DNA from: CAZDET01 sp964504335
GTDB taxonomy: Bacteria > Bacteroidota > Bacteroidia > Chitinophagales > Saprospiraceae
DNA length: 64,000 bases
Direction of reading: 5' to 3'
NCBI GenBank assembly: GCA_964504335.1
Contig: CAZDET010000022.1
Span: forward strand, 5,716-69,715
The stretch's first letter is position 1. Each line of letters starts with the position of its first letter. Positions 26,066-33,473 of this stretch are shown here, piece by piece. The position numbers were made by a program, and so were the translations under genes. The notes beneath the pieces are model-generated. The model was not told the DNA's origin and did no database searches. It was given only the letters and a program-made list of their open reading frames with translations.

Positions 26066-26113
26066 AAGGGTGTTGTATGTAGGCGGCAAAGTTATCAAAT
26101 TGTTGGATCTTGC

Positions 26114-27748
26114 TCAAAACCGATCGCGAATTTCCCGCAAAGAGCCGGCTAGTTCCCGAATGATGCCTTTTTGCTTCGGGTCATACAGCCAGTTGGTATC
26201 GAAATACGCCAAAATTTGTCCGTTGGCCTCCTGCCCGAGCGTCAGGCTGTGAAATTGAGTGCCCTGATTCTGCTGAAAATGCCGCACCTCGTTTAACACA
26301 TCCTGATTGACGCGATACATAATAAAATCGGATACGACCAGCACGTCGGCATCCTGGTAGTTGTTTCCGCGCAATTGCCGGATGGCTTCGTACAGCGGCA
26401 GGCTGATATCCGTTCCGCCGTGAAAGGACATGGCCAAAAATTTCGCTACCTCATCCAGCGAATTGGCGATATCGTATAGATCCATTGTTTTGATACCGAT
26501 GGAAAAGTTGATGAGGTAGGCGCGCCGGTTTTCCCGCATGGCCATTTTCAGTACGCCCAACGTCAGGACTTTGGCAATCAGCTCTGGCCGCCCCGTCATA
26601 CTTTCGCTGGTATCGATACAAATGATAAAAGGCCCTTTTTCCCGTTGTTTGGTGCGCTGGTACACTTCCATTTCCTGATCTTCGCTGGAAACGAGGCGGC
26701 GGTCATCGTACTTGAAGGTCAGCAGGTTTTTCTCGGCGTACTTTCGCAGAAAGAGATCTTCGGTTTCGGCGGCTCCCAGCAAGCTTGCTTCCGAAGACAG
26801 CATCCGGCTCAGGTGGTTGGATTCCTCCACCCCACTGATTTCGGCCGGGCTTTCTTCATCTACCTGCCATTCCTGTCGAATGATTGTCCGTTCCAGGGTT
26901 TCCTCTTCGAGTTCGATCTCTGCCTCCCGCAGCTGTCCGAGTAGATCGGCCAACTCCTGCACACTTGTCTCATCCTGTAGTAATTCGTCGTACTGTTGCA
27001 GGATATCGAAGGAGGCCTCTTCCCAGAGTTCACGTGATAAGTCCCAGCCGAAATAATCCGTAAAGGGGGTGAGCAATTCGGTCAGTTGCACGTACTCGGA
27101 TACCTTGGCGCTGAGCAGTTCGAGGTATTGTTCTTGTTCTTCCTCCAATTTAGTCAGTTGGTACTCCAGCAATTTGGCATTTAGTAGGGCATCCCACTGG
27201 GCGAGCAGGTCGCGAAGCAGCAATTCAAACTGTTCTCGTTCGGCCGGCGATAGCTCTTCGAAGGTTCGCTGGGCACTCCATTTTCGAAATCGATCTTCGT
27301 AAAACCGAGTGTCGAGTTGGTCGACTTCGTAATACTGCGACAGCCGGGTGATCAGTAAATGCCAACGACCAAAGAAAATTCGCAAGGGGGTAATGGCGTA
27401 ATTGGCCAGCAGATCCGTTTCATCCTGGAAGGGGTTCTTGGTGCGCACCTTATCGTAGGTTTTGCGCAGCCAGTAAAGAGTATCCAGCACCACTTGTTGG
27501 GTGATTTTCGGATGCTTGCGGCAGAGATCGAGCAGGTGGCGGACGGCAAAGATGGCATCGAGGGCTTCGCGGAAATATTCGAAATACTGATCGTTTATCT
27601 CGGGGAGCGCATAGCGGTCGGGATCGAGTTGGTTTTGTAGATACTGAACGAGATATTTGCGCGTCGTCCGGTCGAGCAGATTCCCAAACTCGACGAAGCG
27701 ATCGTATTCTTCCTGTAGTTTTTGGTCAACTTCTTTCCGATTACTCAT
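26114..27748 (-). CDS. ViaA-like VWA domain protein (partner of RavA)
   Basis: A 544-aa protein. The first 330 residues are mostly helical and acidic. The C-terminal von Willebrand A domain starts with GPFIICIDTSESMTG (MIDAS Asp and two Ser, near residue 378), has the MIDAS Thr in FHGGTDISLPL and continues with DADVLVVSDFIMYRV. The blocks MRENRRAYLINFS and DADVLVVSDFI match E. coli ViaA closely. ViaA works with the MoxR-type ATPase RavA as a chaperone pair, in E. coli from one operon. Here a clear ravA homologue lies at 53405-54994 and viaA heads a different gene run. It is divergent from DUF92 over 60 bases. Confidence 0.87.
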   Translation of the reverse strand: MSNRKEVDQKLQEEYDRFVEFGNLLDRTTRKYLVQYLQNQLDPDRYALPEINDQYFEYFREALDAIFAVRHLLDLCRKHPKITQQVVLDTLYWLRKTYDKVRTKNPFQDETDLLANYAITPLRIFFGRWHLLITRLSQYYEVDQLDTRFYEDRFRKWSAQRTFEELSPAEREQFELLLRDLLAQWDALLNAKLLEYQLTKLEEEQEQYLELLSAKVSEYVQLTELLTPFTDYFGWDLSRELWEEASFDILQQYDELLQDETSVQELADLLGQLREAEIELEEETLERTIIRQEWQVDEESPAEISGVEESNHLSRMLSSEASLLGAAETEDLFLRKYAEKNLLTFKYDDRRLVSSEDQEMEVYQRTKQREKGPFIICIDTSESMTGRPELIAKVLTLGVLKMAMRENRRAYLINFSIGIKTMDLYDIANSLDEVAKFLAMSFHGGTDISLPLYEAIRQLRGNNYQDADVLVVSDFIMYRVNQDVLNEVRHFQQNQGTQFHSLTLGQEANGQILAYFDTNWLYDPKQKGIIRELAGSLREIRDRF

Positions 27749-27808
27749 GGCTATGCTTGTACACTTGCAACGTCCCCCTTCAAAAACGGTTTTCCAACGA
27801 TTGTTTTC

Positions 27809-28612
27809 ATGAAGTTTCTCTTGCGCATCGGCCCGCTGCCTTTTTCTACGGAATGGATACTGATCCTGGTCATCGGCCTGCTGTGTAGCCTCCCCTTTAT
27901 CTACTGGACGGTTCGTCGAAAATCGCTGACGCTCCCGGCAGCGCTGGGTGCTTGTGTATTGGGCATCACGGTGGGGCTTTCGGTGGGAGCCCTCTGGTTG
28001 CTTCCGTTGTTTTTCTTCTTTTTAAGTAGTTATGTATTCGGAAAATTATCCGACGGAGCGGAAGATGGCGAAACCCGTGCGCTCATTCAGGTCATTAGCA
28101 ACGGCGGGGTATACCTGGTACTGGCCATGCTGGCCACCTGGACTCAATCCTCTGTGTACTTACTGCTCATGGCGGTTTCCATCAGTATTGCCACTGCGGA
28201 TACCTGGGCCTCTGAGATCGGCTACTATTTTAAAGGAAGCACGTATGATATTTGGCGCCTCAAGATCTTGCAACCGGGCGTTTCCGGCGGCATCAGTTGG
28301 CAGGGCACATTAGCGGGCGCACTGGGTAGTTTATCCATAGCCGGGCTGGTGCTTTTCCTGCTCCCTCGCTGGGCAACGGGATACACCTTCGGTGTGGTAA
28401 GTATTTTTGGACTTGTCGGGATGTTCATCGACAGCTTGCTGGGAGCACTATTTCAGGCACGGTTTGTCGGGCAGGAAGATTGGAGTATATCGGATGAGGA
28501 GCAACCGGGAGATCAACTGTACTCCGGTTTCCGTTTTTTCAATAATGATCACGTGAATCTAGCCAGCAATATACTTGGCACAGTGCTGGCCTATCTTTTT
28601 TATGCTAATTAG
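27809..28612 (+). CDS. DUF92 (TMEM19/VTE6 family) membrane protein
   Basis: A 267-aa membrane protein with about seven helices. Family marks are GKLSDGAEDGETR-like loop residues, the conserved ATADTWASEIG, the GVSGGISWQGTLAGALGS loop and a closing DHVNLASNILG. The family includes plant and cyanobacterial VTE6, which phosphorylates phytyl phosphate to the diphosphate for tocopherol synthesis; other members are uncharacterised. With VTE2/3/4-like genes 27 kb away, an isoprenoid-phosphate kinase role is worth testing. The ATG at 27809 is preferred; the frame is open 29 codons further but that part lacks family similarity. Its stop overlaps the S24 gene's stop by 4 bases. Confidence 0.87.
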   Translation: MKFLLRIGPLPFSTEWILILVIGLLCSLPFIYWTVRRKSLTLPAALGACVLGITVGLSVGALWLLPLFFFFLSSYVFGKLSDGAEDGETRALIQVISNGGVYLVLAMLATWTQSSVYLLLMAVSISIATADTWASEIGYYFKGSTYDIWRLKILQPGVSGGISWQGTLAGALGSLSIAGLVLFLLPRWATGYTFGVVSIFGLVGMFIDSLLGALFQARFVGQEDWSISDEEQPGDQLYSGFRFFNNDHVNLASNILGTVLAYLFYAN

Positions 28613-29343
28613 AGCTCACTGATCTTTCGATCCACTCGATACAGGCGGGTGTATTCGTTGACTTCCTCGATAAAGGGATCGTGTTCCAGGTAATTTGCGG
28701 AGATCAATTTGAGGTGGGTGATACGTCCCCGATCGTTGGGGATCACCTGAACGTATTTGACCCAGATTGCCCCGTTATTCTTGACGGCATAGATCTTGTT
28801 ATCCCGTATTTCATGGACCCCCGCGATTTGCCGGCAAATGACGATGTCGCCGTCCATGATGACCGGCTCCATGCTATTGCCATTAATGGGGAAGGCGACG
28901 AACCCCTCCCCCAGCATGCCCGGAAGGCTGAAATATTCTGACTTTTCGCGATTGAAGCTGCCCGGATCGACGGTTGTACCGGCGAAGGCCTCTTTGGAGG
29001 TGAAGAGGATATTATTGGGCCGAACCTGATCATCTGCCACCTCAACAGCCGGTGGAATATCCATGCCGAAGGGCGTACCGACACCTTCCAGCAAGTAGGT
29101 CTGATTAATGTTGTATTCGCGGCAAATCCGGCGAGCCTGTTCGTAGTTGATGCAGCGGTTATCGCTCTCATTGAGATAGGCGCGAATGATGTGCCCGTAG
29201 GCTTTGTTGCCAAGGATGCGCTCCGCGAAATCCCCCAATCCTTTACCATTGCGGTCATTCTTAATGATCTCTCCCCGATCCTCCAGCATCTTAAAAACTT
29301 TAATGAATCGCGCATTTAGCTGCCGCCGGTCTTCCGTAATCAT
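28609..29343 (-). CDS. XRE/S24 family repressor with self-cleavage-type domain
   Basis: A 244-aa regulator. The N-terminal helical part (RQLNARFIKVFKMLEDRG to INQTYLLEGVGTPFG) is an HTH of the XRE type seen in Bacteroidota S24 regulators. The C-terminal LexA/CI-type peptidase domain has the nucleophile Ser in NGNSMEPVIMDGDIV (near 156) and the general-base Lys in IWVKYVQ (near 194). It could cleave itself under DNA damage, or only use the fold for dimerisation. No phage genes are nearby. A candidate operator lies just upstream (29370-29398). It overlaps DUF92 tail to tail by 4 bases. Confidence 0.87.
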   Translation of the reverse strand: MITEDRRQLNARFIKVFKMLEDRGEIIKNDRNGKGLGDFAERILGNKAYGHIIRAYLNESDNRCINYEQARRICREYNINQTYLLEGVGTPFGMDIPPAVEVADDQVRPNNILFTSKEAFAGTTVDPGSFNREKSEYFSLPGMLGEGFVAFPINGNSMEPVIMDGDIVICRQIAGVHEIRDNKIYAVKNNGAIWVKYVQVIPNDRGRITHLKLISANYLEHDPFIEEVNEYTRLYRVDRKISEL

Positions 29344-29369
29344 CTTGAGAAATTTCGCTTGTTAAAACA

Positions 29370-29398
29370 TTTTACAATGATCTGGTTGCAATGTAAAA
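29370..29398. promoter_or_regulatory. candidate operator of the S24 repressor gene
   Basis: TTTTACA (29370-29376) and TGTAAAA (29392-29398) are exact inverted half-sites 15 bases apart, lying 27 bases upstream of the repressor ATG. Autoregulation is inferred from position only. Confidence 0.4.
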
Positions 29399-29480
29399 CA
29401 AATCCATTTATTAAACAAAGCGTTGGATGATTTTTTTTTTCAAACGAAACTCGACGATGTGCCGATGTGCTTAAAGTATT

Positions 29481-29524
29481 AAACGAAAAACGCCGATGCG
29501 AAATCACATCGGCGTTTTTCGTTT
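29481..29524 (-). terminator. strong hairpin terminator after the OmpA-like gene
   Basis: An 18-base perfect inverted repeat (arms 29481-29498 and 29507-29524, 8-base loop) includes GCCGATG/CATCGGC with A-run and T-run sides. It lies 15 bases past the stop of the minus-strand OmpA-like gene and could also stop traffic from the other side. Confidence 0.85.
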
Positions 29525-29538
29525 GATTGGGAGTTGGA

Positions 29539-30441
29539 TCAATTGCCCGCTGCCGGAGCGTTGGCGGGATTGAGCAGATCGTAGAATTGATCGAGCTTGG
29601 GCATGATGATGATGCGGGTGCGGCGGTTTTGGGCACGGCCCTCGGCGCTGAGGTTGCTGGCCAGCGTATTGTATTCGCCCCGGCCGGCGGCGATCAGGCG
29701 GTTGGGATCGATGCCGTGGGTGTTTTGCAGCGCTCTGACCACCGACGTGGCGCGCAGTACGCTCAGCTCCCAGTTGTCTTTGATGCAACTGGTGTTGATG
29801 GGTACGTTGTCGGTGTAGCCTTCGACCATTACCTCCAGTTCGGGGCGGGACTGGATGATGGCAGCGATCTTGCCGAGTACCTCGTTGGCGCGGGGCGTGA
29901 TGGTGGTTTTGCCGCTCTGGTAGAGCATCTTGTCGGAGAGGTTAATAAAGACGACGGTCTTATCCACTTTCACATTTACATCCTGATCTTCAATGCCTTG
30001 CGCGAGGACATTTTTCAGATTTACCGCCAGGGCCAGGTTGATTGAATCGGCCTTGGAGCGGGCTTCTTGCAGAAATCGAATGTATTTGTCTTTGTTTTCC
30101 AATTGCGCCAGCGTTTCGCCGATGTTTTTGTTGGCCTCCTGGCTCAGTACGGTCAGGTCGCCGACCTGCGAGAGTTGTTTGTCGCGTTGGGCTTTGACAT
30201 CTTCCAATTGGCGTTCCAGCGAGGCGAGTTGTTGGTCATTGAGCCGCTTGGTGGTGTTGAGCTCGGCCTGTAGAGCCGATTTCTCGTTTTCGCAGCGGCT
30301 GAGCTGTACGCCCACGCGCTGGGTGTCTTCATTGGCCTGGTCGAGCTGGGCTTGCAGGGCCTCGTATTCCTTTTTGCTGATACAGGAGGACAGGATCAGG
30401 CCGACGAGCAGCAGTAAGATAGGCTTAGATAGTATTCTCAT
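29539..30441 (-). CDS. OmpA-family lipoprotein with coiled-coil stalk
   Basis: A 300-aa outer-membrane-anchored lipoprotein. The signal segment MRILSKPILLLLVGLILSSC ends in lipobox LSSC; a long coiled coil follows (about 25-130: YEALQAQLDQANEDTQRVG onward). The C-terminal OmpA domain binds peptidoglycan and holds the typical VMVEGYTDNVPINT and GRGEYNTLASN with NRRTRIIIMP. The likely role is tethering the outer membrane to the cell wall. The frame is open to 30546, but the ATG at 30441 starts the signal peptide. A perfect hairpin terminator follows the stop. It is divergent from uvrD over a 572-base gap holding structured repeat copy 1. Confidence 0.92.
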   Translation of the reverse strand: MRILSKPILLLLVGLILSSCISKKEYEALQAQLDQANEDTQRVGVQLSRCENEKSALQAELNTTKRLNDQQLASLERQLEDVKAQRDKQLSQVGDLTVLSQEANKNIGETLAQLENKDKYIRFLQEARSKADSINLALAVNLKNVLAQGIEDQDVNVKVDKTVVFINLSDKMLYQSGKTTITPRANEVLGKIAAIIQSRPELEVMVEGYTDNVPINTSCIKDNWELSVLRATSVVRALQNTHGIDPNRLIAAGRGEYNTLASNLSAEGRAQNRRTRIIIMPKLDQFYDLLNPANAPAAGN

Positions 30442-30618
30442 GTTTGGTGCGTATTTGGTAGCTTGAAAATTAGTTGATAAACGTTGCAATCTCCGTGAAA
30501 GTGCGTTATAGCAATGATTGGCCGGGGTTGTTGTTAAGGTCGGCACGTCTCAGGCGTTAGTTAGCCATCCTTTTCGCCTGTGCCCTCGTATCTGCCCAAA
30601 ATAAAGAGCTGCCCGGCC

Positions 30619-30649
30619 TTGACTGCTGCGTGCAAAAAGCCTAATTTTG
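30619..30649 (+). promoter_or_regulatory. promoter upstream of structured repeat copy 1
   Basis: TTG (30619-30621), exactly 20 bases, then TAATTTTG (30642-30649): a Bacteroidota-type -33/-7 pair. It points into the repeat that starts 72 bases downstream. The same TTG-N20 spacing precedes the other two copies. Confidence 0.6.
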
Positions 30650-30720
30650 CAGCACAGCTCTAAAAAGCGCCAGCCAATCCGGCAGTGCGTTATTTCAAAT
30701 GCCCAATACTCGTTTTCAAC

Positions 30721-30876
30721 ACGGCCGTTTACACCGCTGGTAGTCGCGTGCAGCGTGCACGCTCGGGCTACCTGTGACCGCAGAGGTCGGCAGGTTTGGA
30801 GGGTGGGCTATTTTTATACTTCCCACCCACATGGTGTGCGGCCGGCCCGGCCCGCCGATCGGCTCAGCAGCCGGGG
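30721..30876 (+). repeat. structured dispersed repeat, copy 1 (candidate RNA)
   Basis: Starts ACGGCCGTTT. Hairpin A: GGTAG/CTACC outside (30739-30743, 30768-30772) with GCGTGC/GCACGC inside (30746-30751, 30757-30762). Hairpin B: CCTG/CAGG outside (30771-30774, 30791-30794) with GACC/GGTC inside (30776-30779, 30785-30788). Hairpin C: GGGTGGG/CCCACCC (30801-30807, 30822-30828) with a 14-base loop, longer than in the other copies. A GC-rich tail follows. It sits between divergent ompA-like and uvrD genes. No convincing protein is encoded on either strand. Confidence 0.75.
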
Positions 30877-30945
30877 TAACAGCGCGTATCCAACCGATCC
30901 GTCCAACTGGTTTTCGTAGCAGGCGGTCGGGTCGCCGGAATCTTG

Positions 30946-30953
30946 TACTTTTG
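30946..30953 (+). promoter_or_regulatory. TAnnTTTG box close to uvrD
   Basis: TACTTTTG, 60 bases before the uvrD ATG and downstream of structured repeat copy 1. It suggests the gene has its own promoter separate from the one upstream of the repeat. Confidence 0.45.
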
Positions 30954-31013
30954 TAATTCTGCAAAATTATTTCAATCAGATCCGACAACCTGATTCCCAA
31001 AGGTCGCTCATTC

Positions 31014-33299
31014 ATGTCGAACAACTACCTCGATCAGCTCAACGATGTTCAACGCCAGGCCGTCACCACCACCGAAGGGCCGGTTTTAGTGGTCGCCGGA
31101 CCGGGTTCCGGCAAGACGCGGGTACTCACCTACCGAATCGCCTACCTGGTGGAGCAGGGCGTAGCGCCCTGGCAAATCCTGGCGCTGACCTTCACCAACA
31201 AGGCCGCCCGCGAAATGAAGGAGCGCATCGAGCGCGTCGTTGGCGATCGGGCCAACCGTATCTGGGCCGGCACGTTTCACTCTCTCTTCGCCCGTATTCT
31301 GCGCGTGGAGGCCGATGCCATCGGCTATCCCTCCAATTTTACAATTTACGATTCAGACGACACCAAAAGCCTGATCAATCAATTAATTAAAGAACTGAAT
31401 CTAGATAAAAACGCCTACAATACCAATTCCGTCCGGCAGCGCATCTCCTCCGCTAAAAGCAATTTGATCACCCCTACACTCTACGAAGCCAACGAAGAGT
31501 TGCGCATGCAGGACCGCCAGAGCAATATGCCGCTCCTGTCCAAACTGTACGCCTCCTATACCGCCCGCTGTAAGCGCGCCGGCGCGATGGACTTCGACGA
31601 CTTGCTGTACCGCCTTTACGAGCTATTTCAGAAAAATGAGGATGTCCTGAAAAAGTATCGAGACAAATTTCGCTACGTCCTCGTCGATGAGTTCCAGGAT
31701 ACCAACACCCTGCAATACGCCATCATTCGCAAGCTCGTGCAGTACGAGGGCAGCCCCCGTAACATCTGCGTAGTGGGCGATGATGCCCAGTCGATCTATG
31801 CCTTCCGAGGGGCCACCATACAGAATATTCTCGATTTCGAAAAAGACTTCGATTCCCACGGCATCCGAACTTTTAAACTAGAACAAAACTACCGCTCCAC
31901 CGAGCACATTATTTCGGCGGCCAACGAAGTGATTCGCAACAACAGCCGGCAAATCCAAAAGAAAATCTGGTCGGATAAAGGCGAAGGGCAACGCATCCGG
32001 CAGATCCGCGCCATGGACGACAGCGAAGAGGGACGCCGTGTGGCCGATACCATCCTCGAACAAAAAAACCGCTTTCACCTCAAAAACGAGGAAGTCGCAA
32101 TCCTGTACCGGACCAACGCCCAGTCGCGGATTTTCGAAGAATACCTGCGGCGCTACAATATCGCCTACCGCGTCTTCGGCGGGCTGTCGTTTTACCAGCG
32201 CAAGGAGGTCAAGGACCTGATCGCCTACCTGCGCCTGGTAGTCAACACCAACGACGAGGAAGCCCTCCGCCGCGTGATCAATTACCCCAAACGGGGCATC
32301 GGTGCCTCCTCCGTCGGCAAGATCAGCGAGCTGGCTCGCCGCGAATCCATCAGCCTGTGGGAAGCCCTGCAGCACGTCGACCTACCCAACCGCACCCGCA
32401 ATGCGGTGGATGGCTTCGTACACCTGATCCAGTCGGCCCGCGATCGCCTCGAATCCGCCAACGCTTACGAACTCGCCGACTACATCGCCAAGCGCTCGGG
32501 GCTGCTCGATATGCTGCGCAACGACACCACCCCGGAGGGCATCGGCCGAGTCGAAAACCTCAACGAACTGCTCGACGGCATCCAGTCGTTTGTCGAAGAA
32601 GACACCGTCATCGATACGGAAACGCTGCCCGACAAATCGCTCGCCACTTACCTCCAAAACGTCGCTCTGCTCACCGATTTCGACTCCAACGAAGAGGAAA
32701 CCACCGATCGGGTCACCCTCATGTCGGTCCACTCCGCAAAGGGCCTCGAATTCCGCAGCGTCTTCGTGGTGGGACTGGAAGAAAAGCTCTTCCCCAGTTT
32801 TATGAGCATGGATACCATTGAGGGCCTCGACGAGGAGCGCCGCCTCTTTTACGTAGCCATCACGCGAGCCGAAGAATATCTGACTCTCTCCTACGCCAAC
32901 ACCCGCTACCGCTTCGGCAAAATGGCCTACAACGAACCCAGCCGCTTCCTGCAGGAACTGCCGCAGCAGGCCGTAGAGTCGAGCGTGGCCAGCAGCCCCC
33001 GCGTGCAGGGCGTCGACCTGGCCGGCCCCGCCCGGGCACGCGTCACGGGCATTCCGCGTACGCGCCGCGGCACCGCCGCGCCGCTCGCCAATCGCGTCGA
33101 CCCCGACACGTTCAAACCCAGCCCCAAAGAAGCTATCGTACCCGGCGTCAAGGTGCTGCACCTCAAATTCGGCGAAGGCAAAGTCATCAGCCTCGATGGC
33201 GGCGCCGACAACCGCATTGCCGTGATCCACTTCCGCGAACTCGATCAGCCGGAGAAGCGCATTATGCTGCGGTTTGCCAAACTGCAGGTAATTGATTAG
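31014..33299 (+). CDS. UvrD/PcrA-type superfamily 1 DNA helicase
   Basis: A 761-aa 3'-5' helicase for repair and replication-fork clearing. The Q-motif is LNDVQRQAV, Walker A is AGPGSGKT at residues 29-36, motif II is VLVDEFQDTN, motif III GDDAQSIYAFRGA, motif IV LEQNYRSTE and motif VI FYVAITRAEEYL. All are intact. The C-terminal part has a basic/Gly-rich linker and a Tudor-like end (GVKVLHLKFGEGKVISLDG) that in PcrA contacts RNA polymerase. Length is normal. The start is the ATG at 31014. Structured repeat copy 1 lies upstream. Confidence 0.95.
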   Translation: MSNNYLDQLNDVQRQAVTTTEGPVLVVAGPGSGKTRVLTYRIAYLVEQGVAPWQILALTFTNKAAREMKERIERVVGDRANRIWAGTFHSLFARILRVEADAIGYPSNFTIYDSDDTKSLINQLIKELNLDKNAYNTNSVRQRISSAKSNLITPTLYEANEELRMQDRQSNMPLLSKLYASYTARCKRAGAMDFDDLLYRLYELFQKNEDVLKKYRDKFRYVLVDEFQDTNTLQYAIIRKLVQYEGSPRNICVVGDDAQSIYAFRGATIQNILDFEKDFDSHGIRTFKLEQNYRSTEHIISAANEVIRNNSRQIQKKIWSDKGEGQRIRQIRAMDDSEEGRRVADTILEQKNRFHLKNEEVAILYRTNAQSRIFEEYLRRYNIAYRVFGGLSFYQRKEVKDLIAYLRLVVNTNDEEALRRVINYPKRGIGASSVGKISELARRESISLWEALQHVDLPNRTRNAVDGFVHLIQSARDRLESANAYELADYIAKRSGLLDMLRNDTTPEGIGRVENLNELLDGIQSFVEEDTVIDTETLPDKSLATYLQNVALLTDFDSNEEETTDRVTLMSVHSAKGLEFRSVFVVGLEEKLFPSFMSMDTIEGLDEERRLFYVAITRAEEYLTLSYANTRYRFGKMAYNEPSRFLQELPQQAVESSVASSPRVQGVDLAGPARARVTGIPRTRRGTAAPLANRVDPDTFKPSPKEAIVPGVKVLHLKFGEGKVISLDGGADNRIAVIHFRELDQPEKRIMLRFAKLQVID

Positions 33300-33473
33300 T
33301 CGCACCTACCCGAATCCACCAATTTTCTAGCGAAAGACAAGATCATTCGTTTCCCAACACCCTATTCACACAATTTAAAGGAGGCTTTTGGCGGCTACCA
33401 TAGAATATTCGCTATTTTTAGCGCTTGTGGGTACAACAATCACTACCATACCATCTAACTACAACTTACTGCA

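Noticed and set aside
30647..31024. Small frames on both strands over structured repeat copy 1, and a minus-strand one over copy 3
   Set aside because: They arise because the repeat is open by chance; the conserved signal is in RNA stems, not in codons.
32382..33305. A 307-aa minus-strand frame inside uvrD
   Set aside because: The uvrD helicase motifs are intact on the plus strand; the antisense protein has no recognisable domain.
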